DNA of 64,000 bases from Massilia sp. PDC64 (GTDB lineage: Bacteria; Pseudomonadota; Gammaproteobacteria; Burkholderiales; Burkholderiaceae_D), in NCBI RefSeq assembly GCF_900101265.1, contig NZ_FMZS01000014.1, positions 113,578 to 177,577 of the forward strand. Reading direction: 5' to 3'. The notes under the pieces are model-generated. The model had not been told where the DNA came from. It worked only from the letters and a program-made list of their open reading frames with translations, and made no database searches. Shown piece by piece: positions 43,866-52,487 of the stretch. Each line of letters starts with the position of its first letter. Positions within the stretch are counted from its first letter, which is position 1. A program made the position numbers and the translations under genes.

Positions 43866-44009
43866 TCAGTGGCTGAAGTCGTACGGGGCGGGCAAAAAGT
43901 CCGCCAGCGTGAACAACACGACCGACAGCACGAGGGCCACGACCACATAGGCGAAGCGCGACGGCTTGTCGCGCAGCGCCACAATCAATTCACTCACCAG
44001 CTTCGCCAT
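43866..44009 (-). CDS. Small single-pass membrane protein (47 aa)
   Basis: 47 residues, shorter than the usual gene-finder cut-off. ATG 44007-44009 has GGAGG 5 bases upstream, a strong ribosome site. The protein begins MAKLVSELIVALRDKPS, then has one hydrophobic segment (about 19-40, FAYVVVALVLSVVLFTLADF) and a short polar tail. Not recognised. It is downstream of the rhodanese gene on the opposite strand. Confidence 0.65.
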   Translation of the reverse strand: MAKLVSELIVALRDKPSRFAYVVVALVLSVVLFTLADFLPAPYDFSH

Positions 44010-44098
44010 AGCAACCTCCGCGGCCTCCGTTCAGCTAACGGCCCAGCATAGGTCGCGAGGAATCGGCCTGTCAACCGGCAGGCGCAGCGTTTCGTATC

Positions 44099-44926
44099 TT
44101 AATGGCCGTGCGTCAGGAACAGCACGATGACGACGCCGAGACCAATCAACAGGACTTGCGGAATGGATTCGCGCACGGTGGCCCGGCGCTGCATCTGCGG
44201 CATCAAATCGCTCACGGCGATGTAGATGAAGCCGGACGACGCGAACACCAGCACGTAGGGAATCAGGTCGCTGGCGCGGTCCAGCGTCGCGTAACCGAGC
44301 ATCCCGCCCAGCACGGCCAGCAGGCTGCACAACAGGTTGAACACGTAGGCGCGCACGCGCGAGAAGCCGGCGTTCAGCAGCACGATGAAGTCGCCGATCT
44401 CCTGCGGGATCTCGTGGGCGATGATGGCCACGCCCGTGACGATGCCCAGTTGCGGGTTGGCGAGGAAAGCCGCTGCGATCAGGATGCCGTCCGTGAAGTT
44501 GTGCATGCCGTCGCCGATCAGGATCATCCAGCCCGCGCGCCCCGCCTGGCGCGCGTCGTGGCCGTGCGCGTGATGGTGCCCGTCGCCCTCGTGGTGGTGC
44601 GAATGGCGCAGCAGCGCTACCTTCTCCAGCAGGAAGAACGCGAGCAGGCCGCCCAGCAGGGTGGCGAACAGCGCATGCGTGTCGGCCTTCGACTCGAACG
44701 CTTCCGGCAACGCATGCAGCAGCGACGTCGACAGCATGATGCCGACCGACAGGCTGACCATGCGTTCGACGACCTTCGACAGCAGCGTAAAGGAAAACAC
44801 CGCGGCGGCCGTGATGCTGACCACGCCCGCCAGGCCGGTGGCCAGCAGGATGGAGATGAGAATCGGGTCGATCTGGAAGCCTCTTCTTTTTCTTGGGGCG
44901 TGCGGACGCACACGCCCCGGGCGCAA
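44099..44926 (-). CDS. ZIP family metal transporter
   Basis: 275 residues if it starts at TTG 44924-44926; GTG 44909-44911 is also possible and would start inside the hairpin. It has eight hydrophobic segments with a His-rich loop (LLRHSHHHEGDGHHHAHGHD) between the third and fourth and the metal-site motifs DGMHNFTDG and AHEIPQEIGDF. It imports zinc or related metals through the inner membrane. It has no clear ATG, and a GGGGCGTG/CACGCCCC hairpin (44895-44918) overlaps its likely start. Confidence 0.85.
   Translation of the reverse strand: MRPGRVRPHAPRKRRGFQIDPILISILLATGLAGVVSITAAAVFSFTLLSKVVERMVSLSVGIMLSTSLLHALPEAFESKADTHALFATLLGGLLAFFLLEKVALLRHSHHHEGDGHHHAHGHDARQAGRAGWMILIGDGMHNFTDGILIAAAFLANPQLGIVTGVAIIAHEIPQEIGDFIVLLNAGFSRVRAYVFNLLCSLLAVLGGMLGYATLDRASDLIPYVLVFASSGFIYIAVSDLMPQMQRRATVRESIPQVLLIGLGVVIVLFLTHGH
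44895..44918. promoter_or_regulatory. Perfect 8-bp hairpin at the ZIP gene start
   Basis: GGGGCGTG (44895-44902) pairs with CACGCCCC (44911-44918) around an 8-base loop. It lies between the dienelactone hydrolase stop and the ZIP gene start on the minus strand. It could sequester the ribosome site or terminate the upstream gene weakly. Confidence 0.4.
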
Positions 44927-44959
44927 ACCGCTGATTGTAACCCGACGGGCGCGCCGCCG

Positions 44960-45766
44960 TCAGCCGACGCCGTGTTCGCGGAACCAGGCCAGCGCGCGGG
45001 CGAAGCCGTCGCGGGCATCCTTCGCGTTGTAGCTCGGGCGGTAGTCGGCGTAGAACGCGTGGCCCGCGTCCGGATACACGACGATCGCGGAATCGCTCGT
45101 CCCCTCGCCCAGCGCGGCCGTCATCTGTTCGACCGTGGCGACCGGGATGCCCGTGTCCTTCGCGCCGTACAGGCCGAGCACGGGTACCGTGAGCGTGGGC
45201 GCGATGTGGATCGGGTGCGTCGGCTGGCCCGGCGGATTCGGATCGGCCACCAGCTTGCCGTACCATGCGACGGCCGCCTTCACGCGCGGGTTGTGCGCCG
45301 CATACAGCCACGTGATGCGCCCGCCCCAGCAAAAGCCGTTGATGCCGAGCCGCTCGCCGTCACCGCCGTTCCGTTCGGCCCACGCCACGCAGGCGTCGAT
45401 GTCGCCCATCACCTGGGCGTCCGGCACCTTGCGGATGATCTGCGCCATGATCGTGGCCATGTCGGGGAGCGTGGACGGGTCGCCCTGGCGCACGAACAGC
45501 TCGGGGGCCAGGGCCAGATAGCCCTGCTTCGCGAAGCGGCGCGCCACGTCGGCGATGTGTTCGTGCACGCCGAAGATCTCGGACACGACGATCATCACGG
45601 GGAGCTTGTCCTGCCCGGCCGGGCGGGCGTAATAGACGGGGAATTCCTGGCCGTCGACGGCCAGGCGGGTCGTGCCGACGGTAAGGCCGTCGGCATCGGT
45701 ATGGATCACGGTCTGCTCCGTGATGGGCTGGACCGCCGCCGCGAAGCCGTTTGCGTTGTCGTTCAT
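44960..45766 (-). CDS. Dienelactone hydrolase family protein
   Basis: 268 residues. The catalytic triad is Cys146 (GFCWGG), Asp204 (GAKDTG) and His236 (AGHAF), the Cys-Asp-His arrangement of dienelactone hydrolases, with SEIFGVHEH carrying the helper Glu. It hydrolyses ester or lactone bonds; no chlorocatechol genes are nearby, so the role is general. Confidence 0.93.
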   Translation of the reverse strand: MNDNANGFAAAVQPITEQTVIHTDADGLTVGTTRLAVDGQEFPVYYARPAGQDKLPVMIVVSEIFGVHEHIADVARRFAKQGYLALAPELFVRQGDPSTLPDMATIMAQIIRKVPDAQVMGDIDACVAWAERNGGDGERLGINGFCWGGRITWLYAAHNPRVKAAVAWYGKLVADPNPPGQPTHPIHIAPTLTVPVLGLYGAKDTGIPVATVEQMTAALGEGTSDSAIVVYPDAGHAFYADYRPSYNAKDARDGFARALAWFREHGVG

Positions 45767-45830
45767 CGCCTTCCTTCGTGTGGTCTTGAAAGGCTTGCTA
45801 TCTTAGCAGCGGCGGCGGCGGTCTGCTTGC

Positions 45831-47036
45831 TCAGGGTGCCAGCGTGAAATCGACCTTGGTCGCGTTGGCCGTCGAGATGTCGACGACGTCGATGGCCTTC
45901 GTCGTGTAGCCCGTCCCGGCTGCCTCGACGCGGTACTTGCCCACGCCCGGCAGGACCGTGGTCGCCGCCGTGAAGGTCAGCGGCAGGGTCGCGCTGTACA
46001 CGGCGTACTGCGGCGCCGTCACCGGCAGGTTCGCGATCGTGTACGTGCCGGTGGCCAGATCGGCGCCGGCATATTTCACGGTCACCGTCGGTCCCGCGGC
46101 GAACGTCTGCTTCGCCGACACATAAGCTGCCTCGGAGGCGTTCGCCGGCAGGGTCACGGTGCCCGCGATCGACCCCGTCGCGCCGGCGGGCAGGTCGAGC
46201 GGCGCGGCCGTGGTGCTCAGCACCGTGCTGCCGCTGGCCGCCACCGGCACGGCGCCGACCACGCCGGCCGCGTGGCCGTCGGCCGTGATCACGACGTCGT
46301 AGTTACCGGTCGCCAGGTGCGACAGGAAGAATTCGCCCGTCGTCGCATTCGGCACGGTGGAAGCGATGACGACGCCGTTCTGCTGCGCCGACACCGTCAC
46401 ATGGCTGCCCAGCAGCGCCGGCGCGACGACGCCGGAGATGCCGACGACGGCCGTCGGCACGACCTTCACGACGGGTTTCAACAGGTAGCGGCCCTTCCCT
46501 TGCGTCACCACCGATTTGCACGCGTCGAAGTCGAGCACGAGGTCGACCTGCTGGCCGGCCTTGACGTCGAACTCGTTCACCAGCTTGATGCCGCTCTGCG
46601 TGGCGCTCGGCGTCGTCAGCGCCTGCTCGGTGCCGCCCGTCGGCACGACGGTGTTGGCGTTCGCATCCAGCACGAGGCGCAGTTGCGAATAATGGCCGGC
46701 CGCCAGCGGCGTCTGGCCCAGGGTGTCGAGCACGCCGTTGGTCAAGTTCAGCAGGTTGATCTTCCGGGCCGGGTTGAGGGTGATGTCGGTCCAGCCGGCA
46801 TCCGTATCCGCCGCGCTGGCGCTCGCGTTGACGCGGACCTTGCTGACCGTGACGTTGACGGCATCGAAACCGCACGCCGGCGCGTCGGTCAGCGCGACGC
46901 TCAGGGTGCCCGTGGACGCCGTCGTCGCCGGCCCCGGCGTGCCCGAACCGCCGCCTCCGCCGCCGCAGGCGACGAGTGTGGTTGCAATCAATGCGCTGCC
47001 TGCCAGCAGCCCCGCTTGGTGGAATGTCTTGTTCAT
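45831..47036 (-). CDS. DUF4382 domain lipoprotein
   Basis: 401 residues from ATG 47034-47036. A signal peptide ends with a lipobox at LVAC followed by a GGGGGGSG linker, so the protein is probably anchored in the outer membrane. The first domain (TGTLSVALTDAPACGFDAVN, NLLNLTNGVLDTLG) is DUF4382, followed by repeated beta-sandwich (carboxypeptidase-regulatory-like) units. The role is unknown, perhaps adhesion or surface binding. Confidence 0.85.
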   Translation of the reverse strand: MNKTFHQAGLLAGSALIATTLVACGGGGGGSGTPGPATTASTGTLSVALTDAPACGFDAVNVTVSKVRVNASASAADTDAGWTDITLNPARKINLLNLTNGVLDTLGQTPLAAGHYSQLRLVLDANANTVVPTGGTEQALTTPSATQSGIKLVNEFDVKAGQQVDLVLDFDACKSVVTQGKGRYLLKPVVKVVPTAVVGISGVVAPALLGSHVTVSAQQNGVVIASTVPNATTGEFFLSHLATGNYDVVITADGHAAGVVGAVPVAASGSTVLSTTAAPLDLPAGATGSIAGTVTLPANASEAAYVSAKQTFAAGPTVTVKYAGADLATGTYTIANLPVTAPQYAVYSATLPLTFTAATTVLPGVGKYRVEAAGTGYTTKAIDVVDISTANATKVDFTLAP

Positions 47037-47166
47037 GGTGTTTGCCTTGTAGGATGCCCGCCTCATCACGGGCGGTACATACAATCTACATTCCCACTGG
47101 AAATTTTTATGTTAGGCAACGCACATTGAAACGTCTGCTTACACCTGAAGCATTTTGTCTTCACCG

Positions 47167-47216
47167 AAACATACTGAACAAGATATGTTTGACAACATAA
47201 TATGGCTGCGTATTCT
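47167..47216 (+). promoter_or_regulatory. Promoter with AAACATA-N10-TATGTTT operator
   Basis: TTGACA (47189-47194), a 16-base spacer and TATTCT (47211-47216) form a good sigma70 promoter. AAACATA (47167-47173) and TATGTTT (47184-47190) form a perfect 7-bp inverted repeat touching the -35, with a third half-site AACAT (47194-47198). A repressor binding here is plausible. Confidence 0.55.
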
Positions 47217-47243
47217 TCAGGGCACCACTTACAAGGAGCCCAC

Positions 47244-48020
47244 ATGAACACCCCCATCACCATCGACGGCATGCAGATCCACGTGGAAGAACACGGCACC
47301 GGCAAGCCGCTCGTGCTGCTGCACGGCGGGATCATGGCCAGCGAAGCGTTCGGCCCGAACATCGCCGCGCTGGCCGAACACCGCCGCGTGATCGCCATCC
47401 ACCTGCAGGGCCACGGCCACACGCCGGACGTGGACCGCCCGCTGCGCTTCGAAACGCTCGCGGACGACGTCGCGGCCGTGATCCGTGCACTGGACCTGGG
47501 CAAGGCCGACCTGCTGGGGTATTCGTTCGGCGGCGGGGTGGCGCTGCAGACGGCGATCCGGCATCCGGACGTCGTCGACCGGCTGGTCGTCGTAGCGGCG
47601 GCGGCCAAACGCGCCGGCTTTTATCCGGAAGTGCGCACGGCTTTCGACCACATGGACACGCAGGCCGCGCAGATCGGTGCCCATGTGGCGCAGTCGCCGC
47701 TGGGCAAGCTGTATCCGGGGGTGAACTGGGAAACGGCGTTCCGCAAGATGGGCGAACTGCAAAGCCGCGACTACGACTGGATGCCGCAGGTAGGCAAGAT
47801 CCAGGCGCGGACGATGCTGGTGTACGCGGATGCCGATGCGATCACGATGGACCACATCATGGAGTTCTACAAGGCGCTCGGCGGCGGCCAGCGCGATGCG
47901 GGGATGGATGGGTCGCTGCGCGCCGCCGCCCGGCTGGCCATCGTGCCGGGGACGACGCATTACGACCTGCTGGCGACGACGGCGGTCGCGAGTTTGGCCG
48001 AGGAGTTTCTGGAAGCGTAG
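47244..48020 (+). CDS. Alpha/beta-hydrolase
   Basis: 258 residues from ATG 47244 with AAGGAG at a 5-base spacing. The oxyanion motif is VLLHGG and the nucleophile is Ser94 in GYSFGGG; a His is present near the C-terminus (GTTHYDLL). There is no signal peptide. It resembles proline-iminopeptidase or haloperoxidase-like hydrolases; substrate unknown. The stop codon lies at the edge of a REP-like repeat. Confidence 0.88.
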   Translation: MNTPITIDGMQIHVEEHGTGKPLVLLHGGIMASEAFGPNIAALAEHRRVIAIHLQGHGHTPDVDRPLRFETLADDVAAVIRALDLGKADLLGYSFGGGVALQTAIRHPDVVDRLVVVAAAAKRAGFYPEVRTAFDHMDTQAAQIGAHVAQSPLGKLYPGVNWETAFRKMGELQSRDYDWMPQVGKIQARTMLVYADADAITMDHIMEFYKALGGGQRDAGMDGSLRAAARLAIVPGTTHYDLLATTAVASLAEEFLEA

Positions 48021-48093
48021 GGTGGGCACCCTGTGCCCACGCGTGACGTATGCGGTTTGCCGACGTCCGCGTGGGCTCGGGGAGCCCACCCTA
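48018..48093. repeat. REP/BIME-like inverted-repeat element between convergent genes
   Basis: The ends are TAGGGTGGGC (48018-48027) and GCCCACCCTA (48084-48093). Inside each arm is a hairpin: GTGGGCAC/GTGCCCAC (48022-48029 / 48033-48040) and GTGGGCTC/GAGCCCAC (48071-48078 / 48082-48089). The element fills the gap between the stops of the hydrolase and polA and could act as a bidirectional terminator. I saw no second copy in the window. Confidence 0.7.
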
Positions 48094-50847
48094 CTAGTGT
48101 GCTTCCTCCCAGTTGCTGCCGACACCCGTCTCGGCCACCAGCGGCACCTTCAGCGTGGCCACGCCACCCATCAGTTCCGGCAGCTTCTGCTTGACGAGTT
48201 CCAACTCGTCCTGCGGCACTTCCAGCACCAGTTCGTCGTGCACCTGCATCACCATGCGGGTGCGCAGCGCATCCTTCTCGATCCAGTCCTGCACGGCGAT
48301 CATCGCCAGCTTGATCAGGTCCGCGGCCGTGCCCTGCATCGGCGCGTTGATCGCAGCCCGTTCGGCGCCGGCGCGGCGCGGGCCGTTCGGCGAATTGATC
48401 TCCGGGAGCCACAGGCGGCGGCCGAACACGGTCTCGACATAGCCCCGCTCTTTCGCCAGCAGACGGGTCTCGTCCATGTAGCGCTTGACGCCCGCGAAGC
48501 GCTGGAAGTAGCGCTCGATGTAGTTGCTGGCCGCGCCCCGTTCGATGCCCAGGTTCTGCGCGAGGCCGAACGCGCTCATGCCGTAGATGAGGCCGAAGTT
48601 GATGACCTTCGCGTAGCGGCGCTGCTCGCTCTGCACTTCTTCCGGCGGCACGCCGAAGATCTCGGCGGCGGTGGCGCGGTGGATGTCCTCGCCGGCCGCG
48701 AACGCGCGCAGCATCGCCTCGTCTTCCGAGATGTGGGCCATGATGCGCAGCTCGATCTGCGAATAGTCGGCCGACACGATCACGCTGCCTTCCGGCGCGA
48801 CGAACGCTTCGCGGATGCGCCGGCCTTCGCTCGTGCGCACGGGGATATTCTGCAGGTTCGGATCGTTCGACGCGAGGCGGCCCGTGATGGCGACGGCCTG
48901 CGCGTAGTTCGTGTGCACGCGGCCCGTCTTTGGATTCACCATCTTCGGCAGCTTGTCGGTGTACGTCGACTTCAGCTTCGACAGGCCCCGGTGCTCCAGC
49001 AGGATCTTCGGCAGCGGATAGTCTTCCGCGAGCTTTTGCAGCACCTCTTCGTCCGTGGACGGCGCACCGGTCGCGGTCTTTTTAATCACCGGCAGCTGCA
49101 GTTTGCCGAAGAAGATCTCGCCGATCTGCTTGGGCGAGCCGAGGTTGAACGGACCGCCGGCCAGTTCGTAGGCCTGCTGCTCCAGCTCCCCGATGCGCGC
49201 GGCCAGCTCGTTCGACTGCGCCGCCAGTTTATCGGCGTCGATCAGCACACCGTTGCGCTCGATCTTCTGCAGCACGACGGACGTGGGCAGCTCAATCTTG
49301 CGGTAGATGAAGTTCAGGCCTTCGTCGCTTTCCACGTGGCCGATCATCGCGTGGTGCAGGCGCAGGGTGATGTCGGAATCCTCGGCCGCGTACTCGGTCG
49401 CGCGCGCCAGTTCCACCTGGTCGAAGCAGATCTGGCTCGCGCCCTTGCCGCACACGTCCACGTACGGAATCGTCGTGTAGCCCAGGTGGCGCAGCGCCAT
49501 CGTGTCCATGTCGTGCGGCTTGTGCGATTCGAACACGTACGATTGCAGCAGCGTGTCGTGCACGATGCCGCGCAGTTTCACCCCGTGGTTTTCGAAGATG
49601 TGGCTGTCGTACTTCAGGTTCTGGCCCAGCTTCGGCTTGTCCGGATTTTCCAGCCACGGCTTCATGCGCTCGAGGACTTCCTCGCGGTTCAGCTGCTCGG
49701 GCACGCCGGCATAGCGGTGCGCGAGCGGGATGTACGCGCCCTTGCCCGCCTCCACCGACAGCGAGATGCCGACCATTTCCGCCGTCATCGGGTCGAGCGA
49801 CGTCGTCTCCGTATCGACGGAGGTCAGCGGCGCCTGGTCGATCAGCGCCAGCCAGCGCTCCAACTGTTCATTCGTCGTGACGGTCTCGTATTCGCCCTTG
49901 ATGATCGGCATGCCGGGTTGCGTACCGGCCGCGCCTTCGGGCGAATTCAAGGCAGGCGCACCGGGCGCACCATACTTGGCCGCGTTGCCCGGGCCGATCT
50001 CGCGCAGCATCGTTTTGAAGCCGTAGCGCTGGAAGAAGTCGCGCAGCGCGTCCTTGTCTTCCGGACGGCCGACGAGCGTCTCTTCGATCGACACGACGTG
50101 GCCCGCGAGGTCGCAGTCCGTCTTCACGGTGATCAGTTCGCGGCCCTTCGGCAGCCATTCCAGCGCGGCGCGCAGGTTCTCGCCGACGGCGCCCGTGATG
50201 CTGTGGGCGTTCTCGATCACGCCGTCCAGCGAGCCGTGCAGGGTCAGCCACTTGACTGCCGTCTTCGGGCCGCACTTGGTGACGCCGGGGACGTTGTCGA
50301 CCGTGTCGCCGATCAGGGTCAGGTAGTCGATGATGCGGTTCGGCGGCACGCCGAATTTCGCGAGCACGCCGGCCTCGTCGAGCTTTTCGTTGCTCATCGT
50401 ATTGATCAGCATGACCTTGTCGTTGACGAGCTGGGCGAGGTCCTTGTCGCCCGTCGAAACGACGGTCTTCAGGCCGCGCGCCGTCGCCTGCGCCGCGAGC
50501 GTGCCGATGACGTCGTCCGCTTCGACACCTTCGACCATCAGGATCGGCCAGCCCAGGTGGCGCACGACTTCGTGGATCGGCTCGATCTGTTTGGCCAGGT
50601 CTTCCGGCATCGACGCGCGCGTGGCCTTGTATTCCGGATACAGGTCGTCGCGGAAGGTCTTGCCCTTGGCGTCGAACACGCAGGCGATGTACGCGGCCGG
50701 GAAATCGGCGCGCAGGCGGCGCAGCATGTTGACCATGCCGTGCATCGCGCCGGTCGGGTGGCCGTCCGGGCTGCGCAGGTCGGGCAGCGCGTGGAAGGCG
50801 CGGTAGAGATAGCTGGAACCGTCGACGAGAAGCAGGGTATTGTCCAT
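48094..50847 (-). CDS. polA: DNA polymerase I
   Basis: 917 residues from ATG 50845-50847. The 5' nuclease domain opens NTLLLVDGSSYLYRAFHALP, the 3'-5' exonuclease part has TSVDTETTSLDPM (Asp/Glu metal ligands) and the polymerase domain has VSADYSQIELR and VHDELVLEVP. It fills gaps and removes RNA primers in replication and repair. It is convergent with the hydrolase across a repeat element. Confidence 0.97.
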   Translation of the reverse strand: MDNTLLLVDGSSYLYRAFHALPDLRSPDGHPTGAMHGMVNMLRRLRADFPAAYIACVFDAKGKTFRDDLYPEYKATRASMPEDLAKQIEPIHEVVRHLGWPILMVEGVEADDVIGTLAAQATARGLKTVVSTGDKDLAQLVNDKVMLINTMSNEKLDEAGVLAKFGVPPNRIIDYLTLIGDTVDNVPGVTKCGPKTAVKWLTLHGSLDGVIENAHSITGAVGENLRAALEWLPKGRELITVKTDCDLAGHVVSIEETLVGRPEDKDALRDFFQRYGFKTMLREIGPGNAAKYGAPGAPALNSPEGAAGTQPGMPIIKGEYETVTTNEQLERWLALIDQAPLTSVDTETTSLDPMTAEMVGISLSVEAGKGAYIPLAHRYAGVPEQLNREEVLERMKPWLENPDKPKLGQNLKYDSHIFENHGVKLRGIVHDTLLQSYVFESHKPHDMDTMALRHLGYTTIPYVDVCGKGASQICFDQVELARATEYAAEDSDITLRLHHAMIGHVESDEGLNFIYRKIELPTSVVLQKIERNGVLIDADKLAAQSNELAARIGELEQQAYELAGGPFNLGSPKQIGEIFFGKLQLPVIKKTATGAPSTDEEVLQKLAEDYPLPKILLEHRGLSKLKSTYTDKLPKMVNPKTGRVHTNYAQAVAITGRLASNDPNLQNIPVRTSEGRRIREAFVAPEGSVIVSADYSQIELRIMAHISEDEAMLRAFAAGEDIHRATAAEIFGVPPEEVQSEQRRYAKVINFGLIYGMSAFGLAQNLGIERGAASNYIERYFQRFAGVKRYMDETRLLAKERGYVETVFGRRLWLPEINSPNGPRRAGAERAAINAPMQGTAADLIKLAMIAVQDWIEKDALRTRMVMQVHDELVLEVPQDELELVKQKLPELMGGVATLKVPLVAETGVGSNWEEAH

Positions 50848-50964
50848 AGAGCGCTCAAAAGTGGGGCCGCGGCGGCACGGCAAAACGTGCGCCATTATCG
50901 CAGAATCGGGAGTGGAGAAAAGCTGGGCAGGCGATGTCATCCAGATGGGGACGAAGCCACACTT

Positions 50965-50995
50965 TTCACAGAGAAGTAGCGCGGTTTGTTACAAT
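50965..50995 (+). promoter_or_regulatory. Possible promoter of the DUF2782-thrB genes
   Basis: TACAAT (50990-50995) resembles a -10 box, and TTCACA (50965-50970) a loose -35 with a long 19-base spacer. The pair sits 26 bases before the DUF2782 start codon. Confidence 0.35.
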
Positions 50996-51020
50996 GAACT
51001 AAACGACAAAGGTGATCATC

Positions 51021-51464
51021 ATGCCGCGTACCCCTATCCGCCTTGCCACTCTCGCGCTGTTCCTGACTTGCCAGGCAGGATTGGCCGCGGCCCAGCAGCA
51101 GACCACGCAGCCGACCCCGAGCCCGGCACCGCCGAAGCTCGAGCGCATCGAGCCGGGCAGCGATGTTCCCGCGACCACGATCCCGCCGAAGCGCGGCACC
51201 CAGATCAAGGAAACGCGCGACGGCGGCCAGGTCACCGAAGTCGAAGTCACCACGCCCGGTGGCAGCCATTACTACATGAAACCGAACACCCAGCCCGGCA
51301 ACGCGCAGACGAATTCGATCCGCGCGCCGCAGTGGAAGGTGGGTGAGTTCGACCTGTCGGGCAAGCGGAAAGCCACGAGCGAATCCGGTACCAACGCCCC
51401 GACGACGGCCGACGCGCCGCCTCCTCCTCCCATGCCGGCTACCGCCGAGCCCGAGAAGAAGTAA
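51021..51464 (+). CDS. DUF2782 family protein
   Basis: 147 residues from ATG 51021 with AAGGTG 7 bases upstream. It has a signal peptide (about 1-25), then a Pro-rich region and the DUF2782 core (TQIKETRDGGQVTEVEVTTP, GGSHYYMKPN). The family is found mainly next to polA and thrB in betaproteobacteria and its function is unknown. Confidence 0.88.
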   Translation: MPRTPIRLATLALFLTCQAGLAAAQQQTTQPTPSPAPPKLERIEPGSDVPATTIPPKRGTQIKETRDGGQVTEVEVTTPGGSHYYMKPNTQPGNAQTNSIRAPQWKVGEFDLSGKRKATSESGTNAPTTADAPPPPPMPATAEPEKK

Positions 51465-51527
51465 CAAGCCGTCAACAAGACCGGCCGCCCGAGCGCGGCC
51501 GCACCCGCGACTTTTCTTACTTACACA

Positions 51528-52487
51528 ATGGCAGTCTTCACCCCGGTCACGCTGGATGACCTCTCCCAGTGGATCAAGCAATTTCCTCTTGGCAAAGCAC
51601 TCGCGCTCAAGGGCATCGCGAGCGGTATCGAAAACAGTAATTTCTTCCTGACGACGGAACGCGGCGAGTACGTCCTCACCATCTTCGAAAACCTCAGCTT
51701 CGAGCAACTGCCCTTCTACGTGCAGCTGATGCGCCACCTGGCCGAGCGCGGCATTCCCGTGCCGGCGCCCGTGGCGAACGAAGCGGGCGAGCTCGTCGTG
51801 GCATTGCACGGCAAGCCGGCCGCCATCGTCAGCAAGCTCGACGGTAGCTCGCAGATGGATCCGCAGCCGGTGCATTGCGCCGAAGTGGGCAAGATCCTGG
51901 CGCAGATGCACCTCGCCGGCCGCGACTTCCCGCTGCACCAGCCGAATCTGCGCGGGCTGGACTGGTGGGTCGAGACGGTGCCGAAGGTCCTGGCTTACCT
52001 CGACGCGGACACGGCTGCCCTGCTGCAATCCGAACTGGCATTCCAGCGCGAGTTTGCCGCCGGCACGACGTACGCCGAGCTCGAGCGCGGCCCCGTCCAT
52101 GCCGACCTGTTCCGCAACAACGTGATGTTCGTGGGCGAACGCCTGTCTGGCTGCTTCGATTTTTATTTCGCGGGCTGGGATACGTGGCTGTTCGACCTGG
52201 CCGTCACCGTCAACGACTGGTGCATCGACCTGGACACGGGCCGTCTCGACGAGGCACGCGTGCTCGCCCTGACCCGCGCCTACCACGCGGTGCGTCCGTT
52301 CACGGCGGCCGACCAGGCGGCCTGGCTGCCCATGCTGCGCGCGGCGGCGCTGCGCTTCTGGCTGTCGCGCCTGTATGATTATTACCGTCCGCGCGAAGCC
52401 GAAATGCTCACGCCGCACGATCCGACCCACTTCGAAAGAGTCCTGCGCGAGCGCATCGCCCAGGGCGCCCCTGACCTCACAGCATGA
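51528..52487 (+). CDS. thrB: Homoserine kinase
   Basis: 319 residues of the aminoglycoside-phosphotransferase-like type. The catalytic loop is VHADLFRNNVMF with the nearby Asp in CFDFYFAG. It phosphorylates homoserine for threonine biosynthesis. It is followed by the membrane-protein gene with ATGA overlap. Confidence 0.93.
   Translation: MAVFTPVTLDDLSQWIKQFPLGKALALKGIASGIENSNFFLTTERGEYVLTIFENLSFEQLPFYVQLMRHLAERGIPVPAPVANEAGELVVALHGKPAAIVSKLDGSSQMDPQPVHCAEVGKILAQMHLAGRDFPLHQPNLRGLDWWVETVPKVLAYLDADTAALLQSELAFQREFAAGTTYAELERGPVHADLFRNNVMFVGERLSGCFDFYFAGWDTWLFDLAVTVNDWCIDLDTGRLDEARVLALTRAYHAVRPFTAADQAAWLPMLRAAALRFWLSRLYDYYRPREAEMLTPHDPTHFERVLRERIAQGAPDLTA

Noticed and set aside
47830..50979. 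1049-codon open frame on the plus strand across polA
   Set aside because: It is antisense to polA, whose domains and motifs are clear. Stop-free antisense frames are expected in GC-rich codons, and its composition (Arg/His/Asp-rich) is not protein-like.
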